In this document: piece after piece, positions 36,314 through 44,759 of the stretch | How the letters are laid out: the number at the start of each line of letters is the position of its first letter | How positions within the stretch are numbered: position 1 is the stretch's first letter | NCBI RefSeq assembly: GCF_900103005.1 | Contig: NZ_FMWL01000004.1 | Span: 154,936 to 218,935 of the forward strand | Length of the DNA stretch: 64,000 nucleotides | Source of the DNA: Acidaminobacter hydrogenoformans DSM 2784 | Lineage (GTDB): Bacteria > Bacillota > Clostridia > Peptostreptococcales > Acidaminobacteraceae | Reading direction: 5' to 3' | Notes under the pieces: generated by a model | The model's database searches: none | What the model was told of the DNA's origin: nothing | Seen by the model: the letters and a program-made list of their open reading frames with translations, nothing else | Position numbers and translations under genes: made by a program

Positions 36314-36321
36314 GCTATAAT
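36314..36321 (+). promoter_or_regulatory. extended -10 promoter of the SCIFF peptide gene
   Basis: TGCTATAAT contains a perfect TATAAT at 36316-36321 and the upstream TG; it lies 36 bp before the scfA start codon. Confidence 0.55.
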
Positions 36322-36356
36322 AGGGCATGATTCGTTAATTGAAGGGAGGTCATCTC

Positions 36357-36497
36357 ATGAAGCACATTAAAACGCTGAGCCAAGGTACGCTGAAGGAAAG
36401 CGCTTCTCACGGCGGCTGCGGCGAATGCCAGACATCCTGCCAGTCGGCCTGCAAAACGTCTTGCACCGTTGGCAACCAGGAGTGCGAGAACAAATAA
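36357..36497 (+). CDS. scfA: SCIFF ranthipeptide precursor
   Basis: 46 residues with six cysteines in the C-terminal half: CGECQTSCQSACKTSC and a final C in NQECENK. This is the 'six cysteines in forty-five residues' (SCIFF) peptide, almost invariant in Clostridia, whose cysteines are joined by radical SAM chemistry to form thioether crosslinks. The leader MKHIKTLSQGTLKES matches the family. GGGAGG lies 8 bp upstream. The maturase gene follows after a hairpin terminator that would let the short precursor mRNA be more abundant than that of the enzyme. The natural role of SCIFF peptides is not settled. Confidence 0.95.
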   Translation: MKHIKTLSQGTLKESASHGGCGECQTSCQSACKTSCTVGNQECENK

Positions 36498-36647
36498 GAC
36501 CTTCTACATAGGAAGGGCATGGCACCTGAACGCCTTTAGCCGGGCGAGAATCCGGCAACCGGCGCGGGGCTTCTTTTTGGCAAACGCGGTACAAAAGCGC
36601 GTTTTCAGGTCGTCAGCACTGCAATTTGACCGCATACATACAGTCAG

Positions 36648-36668
36648 AGCAGCGAAAGCTGCTTTTTC
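36648..36668 (+). terminator. terminator between scfA and scfB
   Basis: AGCAGC-GAAA-GCTGCT followed by TTTTCTG. It probably allows partial read-through to the maturase gene. Confidence 0.75.
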
Positions 36669-36706
36669 TGTGTTTATGCCTGAAGTGAGAGCGGAGGCAA
36701 AACAAA

Positions 36707-38089
36707 ATGATTCATAAGTATGAACAGGGCGGCATGCACATTGTACTGGACGTTCACAGCGGCGCCATTCATGTGGTCGACCCCATGATTTATAGATTGC
36801 TGGATTTTTATCCAGATCCGGACAAAGAAAGAGCTGTGGCGGCTTTAACGGCTGTTTCAGCTGAGGGGAATCAGGAAGTCTATCCTGAAGAAACCGTACG
36901 AGAAGGTCTTGAGGAAATTGAGGCCCTGATCGGGATGGGGCAGCTGTTCAGCCCGGATGACTATCTGGACGGCTCAGTTTTTAAGAAGCAACCCGTGATC
37001 AAGGCCCTGTGCCTGCACGTGGCCCACGACTGCAACATCCGCTGCAAATATTGCTTTGCCTCTCAGGGGGACTTTCATGGCGAGCGCCTGCTGATGCCCC
37101 TTGAAACGGGGAAACGGGCCTTTGACTTTTTAGTGGCCCATTCCGGCAACCGGCGCAACCTGGAGGTCGACTTCTTTGGCGGTGAGCCACTGATGAACTT
37201 TGAGGTCGTTAAAGCGCTGGTAGCTTATGGCCGTTCCCTGGAAGCTGAGAACAACAAGCATTTCAGATTTACAATTACCACGAACGGTATGCTTCTGAAT
37301 GACGAGATCATAGACTTTATCAATGAACACATGGACAATGTGGTTTTGTCCGTGGACGGACGGCCTGAGGTCAACGACTTCATGCGGCCAACCATCAATG
37401 GTCAGGGCACTTATGAGATCATCATGCCAAAATTCAAGAAGCTTGTAGAGCGCCGTGGGGAAAAGACCTATTATGTCCGCGGCACCTTTACGCACTTCAA
37501 TACGGACTTTGCCAAGGATGTCCTGCATCTCGCAGATCAGGGCTTCAAGCTTACTTCTGTTGAGCCGGTGGTGTCCGAGCCCCATCATGACTATACGCTG
37601 ACCGAAGCCGACATGAAGACTGTCTTTGAGCAGTATGATACCCTTTCAGAGGCGCTGATTGAACGCGCCGGTACCGAGCGGGACTTCAAGTTCTTCCATT
37701 TCATGATTGATCTGACTCAGGGCCCGTGTGTCATCAAGCGTGTGTCGGGCTGCGGCGCCGGCAGCGAATATATAGCCGTGACGCCGGAGGGCGACATTTA
37801 TCCTTGCCATCAGTTCGTGGGCAATACGGATTTCAAAATGGGCAATGTGGATGACGGGACTTTTGAAACGCGTTTAGCCGATGATTTTTCAAAGGTACAC
37901 GTCTACGAAAAGGAAGCCTGCCGGGCCTGCTGGGCAAAGTTTTACTGCAGTGGCGGCTGTCATGCCAACGCGTTCAACTTCAACCATGACATCCGGGTGC
38001 CTTACGAAATAGGCTGCGACATGGAAAAGAAACGCATTGAATGCGCGATTTACATTAAAGCCAAAGAAATGTCGGAGGCGAGTTTATGA
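36707..38089 (+). CDS. scfB: SCIFF peptide maturase, radical SAM-SPASM enzyme
   Basis: 460 residues. The N-terminal peptide-binding region precedes the radical SAM motif CNIRCKYCF near residue 106-114 (CxxxCxxC). The SPASM cysteines are in CGAGSEYIAVTPEGDIYPC near 348-366 and CRACWAKFYCSGGCHANAF near 405-423. ScfB forms the thioether bonds of ScfA. GGAGG lies before the start. Its stop overlaps the next start in an ATGA junction, so the carbonic anhydrase-like protein is translationally coupled to it. Confidence 0.95.
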   Translation: MIHKYEQGGMHIVLDVHSGAIHVVDPMIYRLLDFYPDPDKERAVAALTAVSAEGNQEVYPEETVREGLEEIEALIGMGQLFSPDDYLDGSVFKKQPVIKALCLHVAHDCNIRCKYCFASQGDFHGERLLMPLETGKRAFDFLVAHSGNRRNLEVDFFGGEPLMNFEVVKALVAYGRSLEAENNKHFRFTITTNGMLLNDEIIDFINEHMDNVVLSVDGRPEVNDFMRPTINGQGTYEIIMPKFKKLVERRGEKTYYVRGTFTHFNTDFAKDVLHLADQGFKLTSVEPVVSEPHHDYTLTEADMKTVFEQYDTLSEALIERAGTERDFKFFHFMIDLTQGPCVIKRVSGCGAGSEYIAVTPEGDIYPCHQFVGNTDFKMGNVDDGTFETRLADDFSKVHVYEKEACRACWAKFYCSGGCHANAFNFNHDIRVPYEIGCDMEKKRIECAIYIKAKEMSEASL

Positions 38090-38619
38090 TCAGGAGATAT
38101 AAAAATATTCTTCCTCAGGTGGACGCCAGTGCCTGGGTGGCGGAGACGGCGGACGTCATAGGCAAGGTCGTCATAGCGGCGGATGCCAGTGTCTGGTTTG
38201 GCGTGGCCATCCGGGGGGACATCAACGAGATCAGAATTGGCGAGCGGACCAATGTCCAGGATAATGCGGTGCTGCATGTTGACAGCCATAACACTTGCGT
38301 TTTGGGGGAGGACGTCACAGTGGGCCATGGCGCGATTGTGCATGGGGCGACCATCGGCAACCGGGTTCTGGTGGGGATGGGCGCGATCGTTCTGAGTGGC
38401 GCTGTTGTCGAAGATGACGTCGTTATAGGCGCCGGGGCTCTCGTGGCGCCTGGAAAACGGATTCCATCCGGGTCGCTGGTGATTGGAAATCCGGGGCGGG
38501 TGTCGCGGGCGCTAAACGAAAAGGAGCTGGCGCAGCTGACGCTCACGGCGCAGAATTATGTCGAGCACGCTCGGGAATACGCCCAGATGGAACAGGAGGC
38601 GACAGAGGATGAATTCTAA
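38086..38619 (+). CDS. gamma-carbonic anhydrase family protein
   Basis: 177 residues of left-handed beta-helix hexapeptide repeats (VIGKVVIAADASVWFGVAIRG). Metal-ligand histidines are in LHVDSH and VGHGAIVHG, the usual triad of the gamma class. Many members are zinc or iron proteins without proven carbonic anhydrase activity. It overlaps scfB by 4 bp (ATGA), and secD starts 11 bp before its stop. The linkage to the SCIFF and sec genes is a common clostridial order rather than evidence of a joint function. Confidence 0.9.
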   Translation: MIRRYKNILPQVDASAWVAETADVIGKVVIAADASVWFGVAIRGDINEIRIGERTNVQDNAVLHVDSHNTCVLGEDVTVGHGAIVHGATIGNRVLVGMGAIVLSGAVVEDDVVIGAGALVAPGKRIPSGSLVIGNPGRVSRALNEKELAQLTLTAQNYVEHAREYAQMEQEATEDEF

Positions 38620-39910
38620 TTCACAGCGCATCACGTTTTTCGCGATCCTGATAGTGATCGCGCTGACGGTGTATACGGCGGTCAGCGGTTTTGCGATTGG
38701 CGCACTTGAAGTGAAGCCCATCAGTGAACGCATTAAGCTGGGGCTGGATATTGAAGGCGGCGTGGCGATAGTTTACGAGGCTAAGACGGATTTGACCGGG
38801 GAAGCACTGTCCGCGGCGATCAACCAATCCATTGGCATTTTGTCCAAGCGGGTGGATTCCCTTGGCCTCACGGAGCCAAAGATCTCCCGTCAGGGCGAAA
38901 ATCAGATTCGGATTGAGATGCCGGGGGTCACGGACGCGACGGAGGCTATTGAATCCATAGGTAAGACAGCAAAGCTTGAGTTTGTGCTGGTGGACAAGAA
39001 TTCTATTGCTCAGGAAGGCATGACTGGCGAGGAGTTTGTGCACACGCCAATCCTCACTGGGGCTCAGGTCAAGGATTCCACGGTGGCAACGGACGAATAC
39101 AATAATCCGGCGGTAGGGCTGGAGTTTAACTCAGAGGGTACCAAGCTGTTCCGGGAAGCGACGGCCATCGCGAAGAATCTGGATCCAGTCGTAGGCGGAC
39201 AGATCGCAATCCTTCTTGATAATGAAGTCATTTCCGCGCCGTACACCCGGGTTGAGATTATCGATGGAAACGCCATCATCACGGGGCGGTTCAGCTTCGA
39301 GGAGGCGAGCTTGCTTGCGTCTCTGATTCGGGGCGGCGCGCTGCCGATTGAGCTCGAAGAAGTGCGGACGTCCATCATAGGGGCAACCCTGGGGATTGGC
39401 GCGCTGAATTCAGGTGTTACAGCTGCAGCAATTGGCTTTGCCATAGTTGTGGTGTTCATGAGCCTTTATTACCGCTATCCGGGTGTCATTGCGAGCCTGG
39501 CGCTGGCTTTGTATGCGAGCCTGGTGCTGTTTATCCTCGTGGGTTTGAAGGCGACGCTGACACTGCCGGGGATTGCGGGTATTGTGCTTTCTGTGGGCAT
39601 GGCCGTGGACGCGAATGTCATCATTTTCGAGCGGGTCAAGGAAGAAGTGCGAAATGGCAAGTCCCTGAGGGCGGCCATCAGCTCAGGCTTTCACCGTGCG
39701 ATCCATACCATTGTGGACGCGAATGTGACCACTTTTATTGCGGCTGTGATTCTGTACTATTTTGGATCCGGACCGGTTCAGGGCTTCGCGGTGACACTGA
39801 TGATTGGTATAGTGACGAGCATGTTTACTGCAATTGTGGTGACGCGGGTGCTTATCCGATCCTCCCTGTCGTTTAAATTTGCCAACAACACAAAGCTGTA
39901 TGGGGTATAG
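38609..39910 (+). CDS. secD: protein translocase subunit SecD
   Basis: 433 residues from ATG 38609; an earlier codon at 38558 lies deep in the preceding gene and AGGAGG sits upstream of 38609. One N-terminal helix, a periplasmic-type domain containing GLDIEGGVAIVYEAK, then five C-terminal helices with GMAVDANVIIFERVKEE, the RND-type proton path region. SecDF uses the proton or sodium gradient to help pull proteins across the membrane. secF follows 12 bp later. Confidence 0.96.
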   Translation: MNSNSQRITFFAILIVIALTVYTAVSGFAIGALEVKPISERIKLGLDIEGGVAIVYEAKTDLTGEALSAAINQSIGILSKRVDSLGLTEPKISRQGENQIRIEMPGVTDATEAIESIGKTAKLEFVLVDKNSIAQEGMTGEEFVHTPILTGAQVKDSTVATDEYNNPAVGLEFNSEGTKLFREATAIAKNLDPVVGGQIAILLDNEVISAPYTRVEIIDGNAIITGRFSFEEASLLASLIRGGALPIELEEVRTSIIGATLGIGALNSGVTAAAIGFAIVVVFMSLYYRYPGVIASLALALYASLVLFILVGLKATLTLPGIAGIVLSVGMAVDANVIIFERVKEEVRNGKSLRAAISSGFHRAIHTIVDANVTTFIAAVILYYFGSGPVQGFAVTLMIGIVTSMFTAIVVTRVLIRSSLSFKFANNTKLYGV

Positions 39911-39922
39911 GGGGGTGACGGC

Positions 39923-40810
39923 ATGAAGCGTGAATTTAATTTTAATGTTGTTGAAAAAATGCGCCTGTGGCTGTTGATCTCCCTTGCTGTTATGGTTTTG
40001 GGCGGTGTGTTTATGGTCGCGAGAGGCCTGAACTATGGGCTTGACTTTACTGGCGGCACCATGATGCAGATTGATTTGGGAGAGCTTGTGGTAACGGATG
40101 AGGTGCGGGAGATTCTTGCACCGTTTGAGCTCAACGAAGAGATTGTGAGTGCTGGTAGCGAAAAGGAAGAGGTTATTTTGCGTACCAAGGTCTCGCTTAG
40201 CAATGAGGAGCGAAAAGCCATTTTCGAGGCGCTGGGTCAGCGCTACGATCTTCAGGAGGAAGACTTGATTGCGGCGGAGCAGTTTGGGCCGAGCTTTGGC
40301 GCAGAGACTCGAAATAATGCGGTCCTCGCGATTTTAATTGCAGGCGCTGGCATGCTGCTTTACATTACGCTGCGGTTTGAATTTGTATATGGCGCGGCAT
40401 CGATTATAGCGCTTTTGCATGATGTCCTGATTCTGTTTTCGATTTACGCGATTTTCAGGATCCCGGTCAACAGCTCTTTCATAGCGGCAGTGCTGACAAT
40501 TGTGGGTTATTCCATAAACGACACCATAGTTGTGTTTGACCGTGTCCGGGAAAATGTGAAGTTAATGAAGAAAACGACCCATGCGAAAATTGCAAATGAG
40601 AGTATTAGGCAGACTATTGTCAGAACAATCAATACTTCATTGACAACGGTATTGGTAATAGGTTCACTGTATGTGTTGGGCGTTGCTTCCATTAAGGATT
40701 TTGCCCTGCCGTTGATGCTGGGGATTTTGGTGGGGACGTATTCCTCAATTTTTATTGCCAGCCCAATCTGGGCATTTTGGAAGGATAAGACCGTAGGGAA
40801 GAATGAGTAG
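39923..40810 (+). CDS. secF: protein translocase subunit SecF
   Basis: 295 residues. The N-terminal pattern NYGLDFTGGTMMQID and the membrane motif VGYSINDTIVVFDRVREN are diagnostic of SecF. Six membrane helices are seen. It forms one complex with SecD and YajC. GGGGGTG lies just before the start. The transcript ends at the hairpin at 40841. Confidence 0.96.
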   Translation: MKREFNFNVVEKMRLWLLISLAVMVLGGVFMVARGLNYGLDFTGGTMMQIDLGELVVTDEVREILAPFELNEEIVSAGSEKEEVILRTKVSLSNEERKAIFEALGQRYDLQEEDLIAAEQFGPSFGAETRNNAVLAILIAGAGMLLYITLRFEFVYGAASIIALLHDVLILFSIYAIFRIPVNSSFIAAVLTIVGYSINDTIVVFDRVRENVKLMKKTTHAKIANESIRQTIVRTINTSLTTVLVIGSLYVLGVASIKDFALPLMLGILVGTYSSIFIASPIWAFWKDKTVGKNE

Positions 40811-40840
40811 GATTTCTTTGTGATTTAGGTGTGACCTGGA

Positions 40841-40876
40841 GGGGAAGGCGGTGGAGCATCGCCTTCCCTTTATTTT
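40841..40876 (+). terminator. terminator after secF
   Basis: GGGGAAGGCG pairs with CGCCTTCCC around GTGGAGCAT, followed by TTTATTTT. Confidence 0.88.
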
Positions 40877-41152
40877 GTGGTTGAAAAGAAAAGACGATGG
40901 ATGGGTTTGATTGGTTTGATTAGTTTGACTTGTTTGTTAGATTCGACTGTTTAGGCTGTTTAGACTGTATCGCGACTGAATGGATATTTCTATTTTTTAA
41001 CAGTTTCAAGTTTTTTGAAGATAAAATGGAAATTGGTGTCCTGATTGGATGGATTGAAGGTATAATATGATTAATAGGCTATCTGGCGCTTTATGTAAAT
41101 AGGCATAGAAGACCGGCGATAGTCAATCGAGGATCAAAAGGAGGAACTTATC
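40877..41152. other. AT-rich intergenic region before lapA
   Basis: No gene is seen. It contains a run of related TTTGATTGG/TTTGATTAG/TTTGACTTG words near 40908-40935, a perfect TATAAT at 41061-41066 without a good -35 box, and AAAGGAGG just before the next start codon. Confidence 0.5.
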
Positions 41153-41575
41153 ATGCAATCTACTTTTATCGTCGCACTCGTTTTTGCAGTTCTTGTCGCA
41201 GTTTTCGCAATCTTAAATGGTGAAGTCGTCACGATCAATTTGCTTTTTCAAAAGTTCCAAATTTCTCAGGCTTTGGTTATTTTAATTGCAGCAATCCTTG
41301 GTGCGATCTCCGTTTATATGATGAATTTGGTCAACAAAGTTAAGACCTCCCTTAAAGTGAAGGATTTGAACAAAAAATTAAAGCAAAGCGAAATGGAAAT
41401 TGCTGCTATGAAAGAGCGCATAGCCATGTTCGAAGAAGAAGCTTCAGCGGCAGCGGAGGAACAGGCAGTGCCGGCGGTTGTGGAACCATCGGCGCCGGTT
41501 GTTGAGCCTGTCGTTACTGAGACACCAGAAGTTGAAATGCCTGCTGAAGAAGTTGACGGGGTCAGACCTGAATAG
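41153..41575 (+). CDS. LapA-domain (DUF1049) membrane protein
   Basis: 140 residues. Two membrane helices (about 4-24 and 38-58) enclose the NGEVVTINLLFQKFQISQALVIL pattern of LapA/YciS proteins (seen as NGEVVTINLLFQ). A coiled coil (about 65-95) and an acidic Pro/Val/Glu tail follow. Related proteins take part in envelope lipid or lipopolysaccharide assembly in Gram-negatives; the role in Firmicutes is unclear. The last residues GVRPE are encoded by a GGGGTCAGACC copy (41557-41568), so the motif forms the end of the gene. Confidence 0.8.
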   Translation: MQSTFIVALVFAVLVAVFAILNGEVVTINLLFQKFQISQALVILIAAILGAISVYMMNLVNKVKTSLKVKDLNKKLKQSEMEIAAMKERIAMFEEEASAAAEEQAVPAVVEPSAPVVEPVVTETPEVEMPAEEVDGVRPE

Positions 41576-41637
41576 AAAGCTAATGGAGAAATGAACGGGG
41601 TCAGACCTTGATGGATGAAATGAATGGGGTCAGACCT
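41557..41637. repeat. GGGGTCAGACC motif cluster, three copies
   Basis: Exact GGTCAGACC at 41560, 41599 and 41628, the first inside lapA and the others between lapA and recJ. Confidence 0.9.
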
Positions 41638-41682
41638 GCTTGGTTCTTAAGAGAAAAAAATTGAGTAAAAAGGAACGATAAA

Positions 41683-43974
41683 ATGCTGTCTAATAAAGCA
41701 CGCTGGATTTCGAAGCAAAATGGAATAGGGACGGCTTCACAAGATCTTGTTGATTTGGAGCTTTTAACGGATGAACTGTTGATTGCCAGAGGTGTAAAGC
41801 TTTCTGAGAAGACAGCTTTTTTGAATCCTGATTTTGGGGATTTGGAGGCGCCGGAGAAAATGCTGGGTCTGACCCCCGCTGTTCATAGGGTTAAGAAGGC
41901 TATGGCGGATGGGGAGAAGATTGTTGTTTACGGGGATTATGATGTAGACGGCATGACGAGTATTTCAATTTTGGTGAGAGCATTCAGGGAGATGGATTAT
42001 CCTGTGGTATATTACATACCGGATCGTCATGATGAAGGTTACGGTCTGAATGCTGAGGCGATTAAGGCTTTGATCGATGATGGGGCCAATGTCATTATCA
42101 CCGTGGATTGTGGGATTACTTCTACTGTGGAGGCAGATATTTGTAGGGCAAATGATGTGGATCTCATCATTACGGATCATCATGAGCCACACGCGGTGCT
42201 GCCGGGGGCGTTTGCAATCTTAAATCCCAAGCAGCCTGGATGCATTTATGGCTACAAACATTTGGCGGGAGCAGGGATTGCGCTTCGTGTGGCAGAGGCG
42301 CTGCTGGAAGAACGGTTTGAAGCGGTTAAAACGGAGCTTTTGGAGCTCGCCGCGTTTGGTACCGTCGCGGATGTGGCGCCTCTTCTTGGCGAGAATCGTA
42401 TTATTGTTCATCATGGACTTTCGACCATGTCAGATACCGTACAGGTTGGGCTCAGGGCTTTGATCGAAGCTACAGAAATGACAGGAAAAAAGATAACTGC
42501 AGGCCATATTGGATTTATCTTGGCACCTAAGCTGAATGCTGCTGGACGGATCTCAGATGCTATGCTGGGCGTCAGGCTGCTGACAACTCTGGATCCGCTT
42601 GAGGCGGCAGATATTTCAAAGCAGCTGGTGGAGATGAATGAGCAGCGTCAGGCAATCGAGAGAGAGATTGTTGAAGCAGCGCTTGAGCAGGTCGAGTTGA
42701 AACGCGATCCGTCGAATGTGGAGCAGCCATTGCCGCCGTTTCTGGTGGTCAGTGGTGAAGGCTGGCACGGTGGTGTTATTGGAATTGTAGCGTCCAGGAT
42801 TGTTGAACGTTACCACAGACCCGTCATTGTCTTTGGCGTTGAGAATGGAATCGCCAAGGGAAGTGGACGCAGTATTGAAGGGTTTAACTTGTTTGAGGCA
42901 CTGCAGAGTGTCGGTGAACTGTTCAGTAAATTTGGAGGACATGAGCAAGCTGCAGGCATGACGCTTGAAGCTGTGGCGCTGCCGGAGCTTGAGGCGAAGC
43001 TAAACCTATATGCCGGACTGCGATTGACCTCTGAGGATTTTAAACCTTTATACCGCGTCGAGGCAACACTCGGAAAAGAGGCGATCCGCTTTGAACTGAC
43101 AGAGCTTCTTAAGAAACTGGAACCTTTTGGTATAGGGAATCCCAAACCTTTGTTTCGGGTGAATAATCTCATGACGGAGAAGGTCATGACGATTGGGAGG
43201 GTAAAGACTTATCTCAAAGTGGTGGCGTCAGATGGGCTTCGAAACTTTGATTTAGTTAATTTTAGAAATTCAGAGATTTTTGAACCCCTTAAGACAAAAA
43301 TGCGTTTCGACGCTCTTGTCACAGTGGAGGAAAATGAATTCAGAGGTGTCAAATCGATTCAGTTTGATACCAGGGATATTCGAATTCATGAACCCTTGAT
43401 GTTTTTCGAGGCTGAGGATGTTCAGGCATTCAATCAGTTGAAGGCTGAGACGATCATTCACAAGGCGTACAGATTTCAGAAGGTGCCGGTTAGAACCCGA
43501 AACGAACAGATGGGGTCGGACCTGCTTGATAAAAAGGTGTCGGTTGGGACGGATAGGGTGCAAGAGGGACATTGTTTTTTTGCTTATTCGCTGCAGGGAT
43601 GGTTATCTTATTGCCACAGATGGCTTGATGAGATGGCTGGGCGGTCTTCAGGGGCTGGAGAACTCCACTTGTGTCCTCTGACGGAGCCAGAGGGTGGAAT
43701 TTGTCTCGATCCGGAAGGGTATGCGCTGAAGTCGGAGGCCTCTGGTTTAGTGCCTAACAGGGATCAGCTTAAGCGCCTTTATCTGGCTATTCGCAGTGGA
43801 GAAGCTCTTGAGACACCTAAAACGCTTCCGACAATCCTGGCTCTCAGGATTTTGGAATCCGCAGGTCTGATACGTAAAACCGGTCAGGAAACGTATCAGA
43901 TTTGTGAGGTTTCCGGAAAGGTGGATTTAACGGCATCACCTCTATTTTCAGCCCTTATGTCATGGGTAAAGTGA
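41683..43974 (+). CDS. recJ: single-strand-specific exonuclease RecJ
   Basis: 763 residues; the length matches the long Firmicute form. DHH-family motifs are VVYGDYDVDGMTS near residue 84-96, ITVDCGIT, and TDHHEPH near 165-171; the DHHA1 part includes SGRSIEGFNLFEAL. RecJ degrades single-stranded DNA 5' to 3' in recombination and repair. Two motif copies are in frame: GGTCTGACC at 41866 (encoding GLTP) and the variant GGTCGGACC near 43514 (encoding GSDL), the latter in the poorly conserved C-terminal region. apt and relA follow, a typical clostridial order. Confidence 0.95.
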   Translation: MLSNKARWISKQNGIGTASQDLVDLELLTDELLIARGVKLSEKTAFLNPDFGDLEAPEKMLGLTPAVHRVKKAMADGEKIVVYGDYDVDGMTSISILVRAFREMDYPVVYYIPDRHDEGYGLNAEAIKALIDDGANVIITVDCGITSTVEADICRANDVDLIITDHHEPHAVLPGAFAILNPKQPGCIYGYKHLAGAGIALRVAEALLEERFEAVKTELLELAAFGTVADVAPLLGENRIIVHHGLSTMSDTVQVGLRALIEATEMTGKKITAGHIGFILAPKLNAAGRISDAMLGVRLLTTLDPLEAADISKQLVEMNEQRQAIEREIVEAALEQVELKRDPSNVEQPLPPFLVVSGEGWHGGVIGIVASRIVERYHRPVIVFGVENGIAKGSGRSIEGFNLFEALQSVGELFSKFGGHEQAAGMTLEAVALPELEAKLNLYAGLRLTSEDFKPLYRVEATLGKEAIRFELTELLKKLEPFGIGNPKPLFRVNNLMTEKVMTIGRVKTYLKVVASDGLRNFDLVNFRNSEIFEPLKTKMRFDALVTVEENEFRGVKSIQFDTRDIRIHEPLMFFEAEDVQAFNQLKAETIIHKAYRFQKVPVRTRNEQMGSDLLDKKVSVGTDRVQEGHCFFAYSLQGWLSYCHRWLDEMAGRSSGAGELHLCPLTEPEGGICLDPEGYALKSEASGLVPNRDQLKRLYLAIRSGEALETPKTLPTILALRILESAGLIRKTGQETYQICEVSGKVDLTASPLFSALMSWVK

Positions 43975-44013
43975 TTGAATTCTATGAATAATGGCTTCGA
44001 CTATACAAAGACT

Positions 44014-44041
44014 TTGACATTTGTCGAAATTTTGATAAACT
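44014..44041 (+). promoter_or_regulatory. probable apt promoter
   Basis: A perfect TTGACA at 44014-44019 and TAAACT at 44036-44041, 16 bp apart, about 40 bp before the apt start codon. Confidence 0.6.
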
Positions 44042-44079
44042 AATATAGTCTAATTTTATCGTAACTCAGGAGGATTCTC

Positions 44080-44592
44080 ATGGACCTGAAAGGCAAGATC
44101 AGAGAAATTCAGGATTTCCCAAAAGAAGGCATCAGTTTTAAGGATGTCACGACGCTGCTTGCGGATGGAGAGGCCTACGCTTACGCGATTGATAAGATGC
44201 TGGCATCCGTTGAGGACGTTGAGTTTGACGTCGTGCTCGGACCTGAAGCCAGGGGGTTTCTGATTGGCGCACCTATCGCTTATGCGGCGAGAAAGGCGTT
44301 TGTTCCAGTCAGGAAACCGGGGAAGCTGCCTTATGAAACTTATCGCTTTGAGTATGAGCTGGAATATGGCACAGATGTGCTTGAAATTCACAAGGACGCG
44401 ATCAAGCCTGGTGCACGGGTGTTGATTGCGGATGACTTGCTGGCTACAGGAGGTACGGTGGAGTCGATTATACGGATGGTCGAAGAATTTGGCGCTGAAG
44501 TGGTCGGCTGCGTTTTCCTTATAGAGTTGTCGTTTTTGAACGGCAGGGAGAAGCTTGGCGGATGCAGGGCGGAATCCCTGGTGTATTATTAA
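44080..44592 (+). CDS. apt: adenine phosphoribosyltransferase
   Basis: 170 residues, normal length. The PRPP-binding loop VLIADDLLATGGTVES is near residue 118-133; the start LKGKIREIQDFPKEGISFKD and the GPEARGFLIG block are typical. Apt makes AMP from adenine and PRPP. AGGAGG precedes the ATG. It has its own promoter and a terminator, so expression need not be tied to recJ or relA. Confidence 0.96.
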   Translation: MDLKGKIREIQDFPKEGISFKDVTTLLADGEAYAYAIDKMLASVEDVEFDVVLGPEARGFLIGAPIAYAARKAFVPVRKPGKLPYETYRFEYELEYGTDVLEIHKDAIKPGARVLIADDLLATGGTVESIIRMVEEFGAEVVGCVFLIELSFLNGREKLGGCRAESLVYY

Positions 44593-44642
44593 TTTCAGAA
44601 TTTAAGAACCTCAGGGTCTAAACGCGAGACGTTGTCCCTGGA

Positions 44643-44675
44643 GCCCGCAGGAAGGTTATTTTTGCGGGCCTTTTT
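44643..44675 (+). terminator. terminator after apt
   Basis: GCCCGC pairs with GCGGGC around a 15-nt loop and is followed by five T. Confidence 0.8.
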
Positions 44676-44759
44676 CGAACGCGGGATTTGTGAACTGGAA
44701 CTATGGGCAAATTTTTATGAACTTGTGTCAACGGACGGAATTAGCATGGCACAGAGGGT

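Noticed and set aside
38340..38360. ACCATCGGC-like words in the carbonic anhydrase-like, SpoIID-like, relA, oraE and lapA genes
   Set aside because: They encode ordinary residues such as T-I-G in conserved places and have no paired arm; treated as chance matches.
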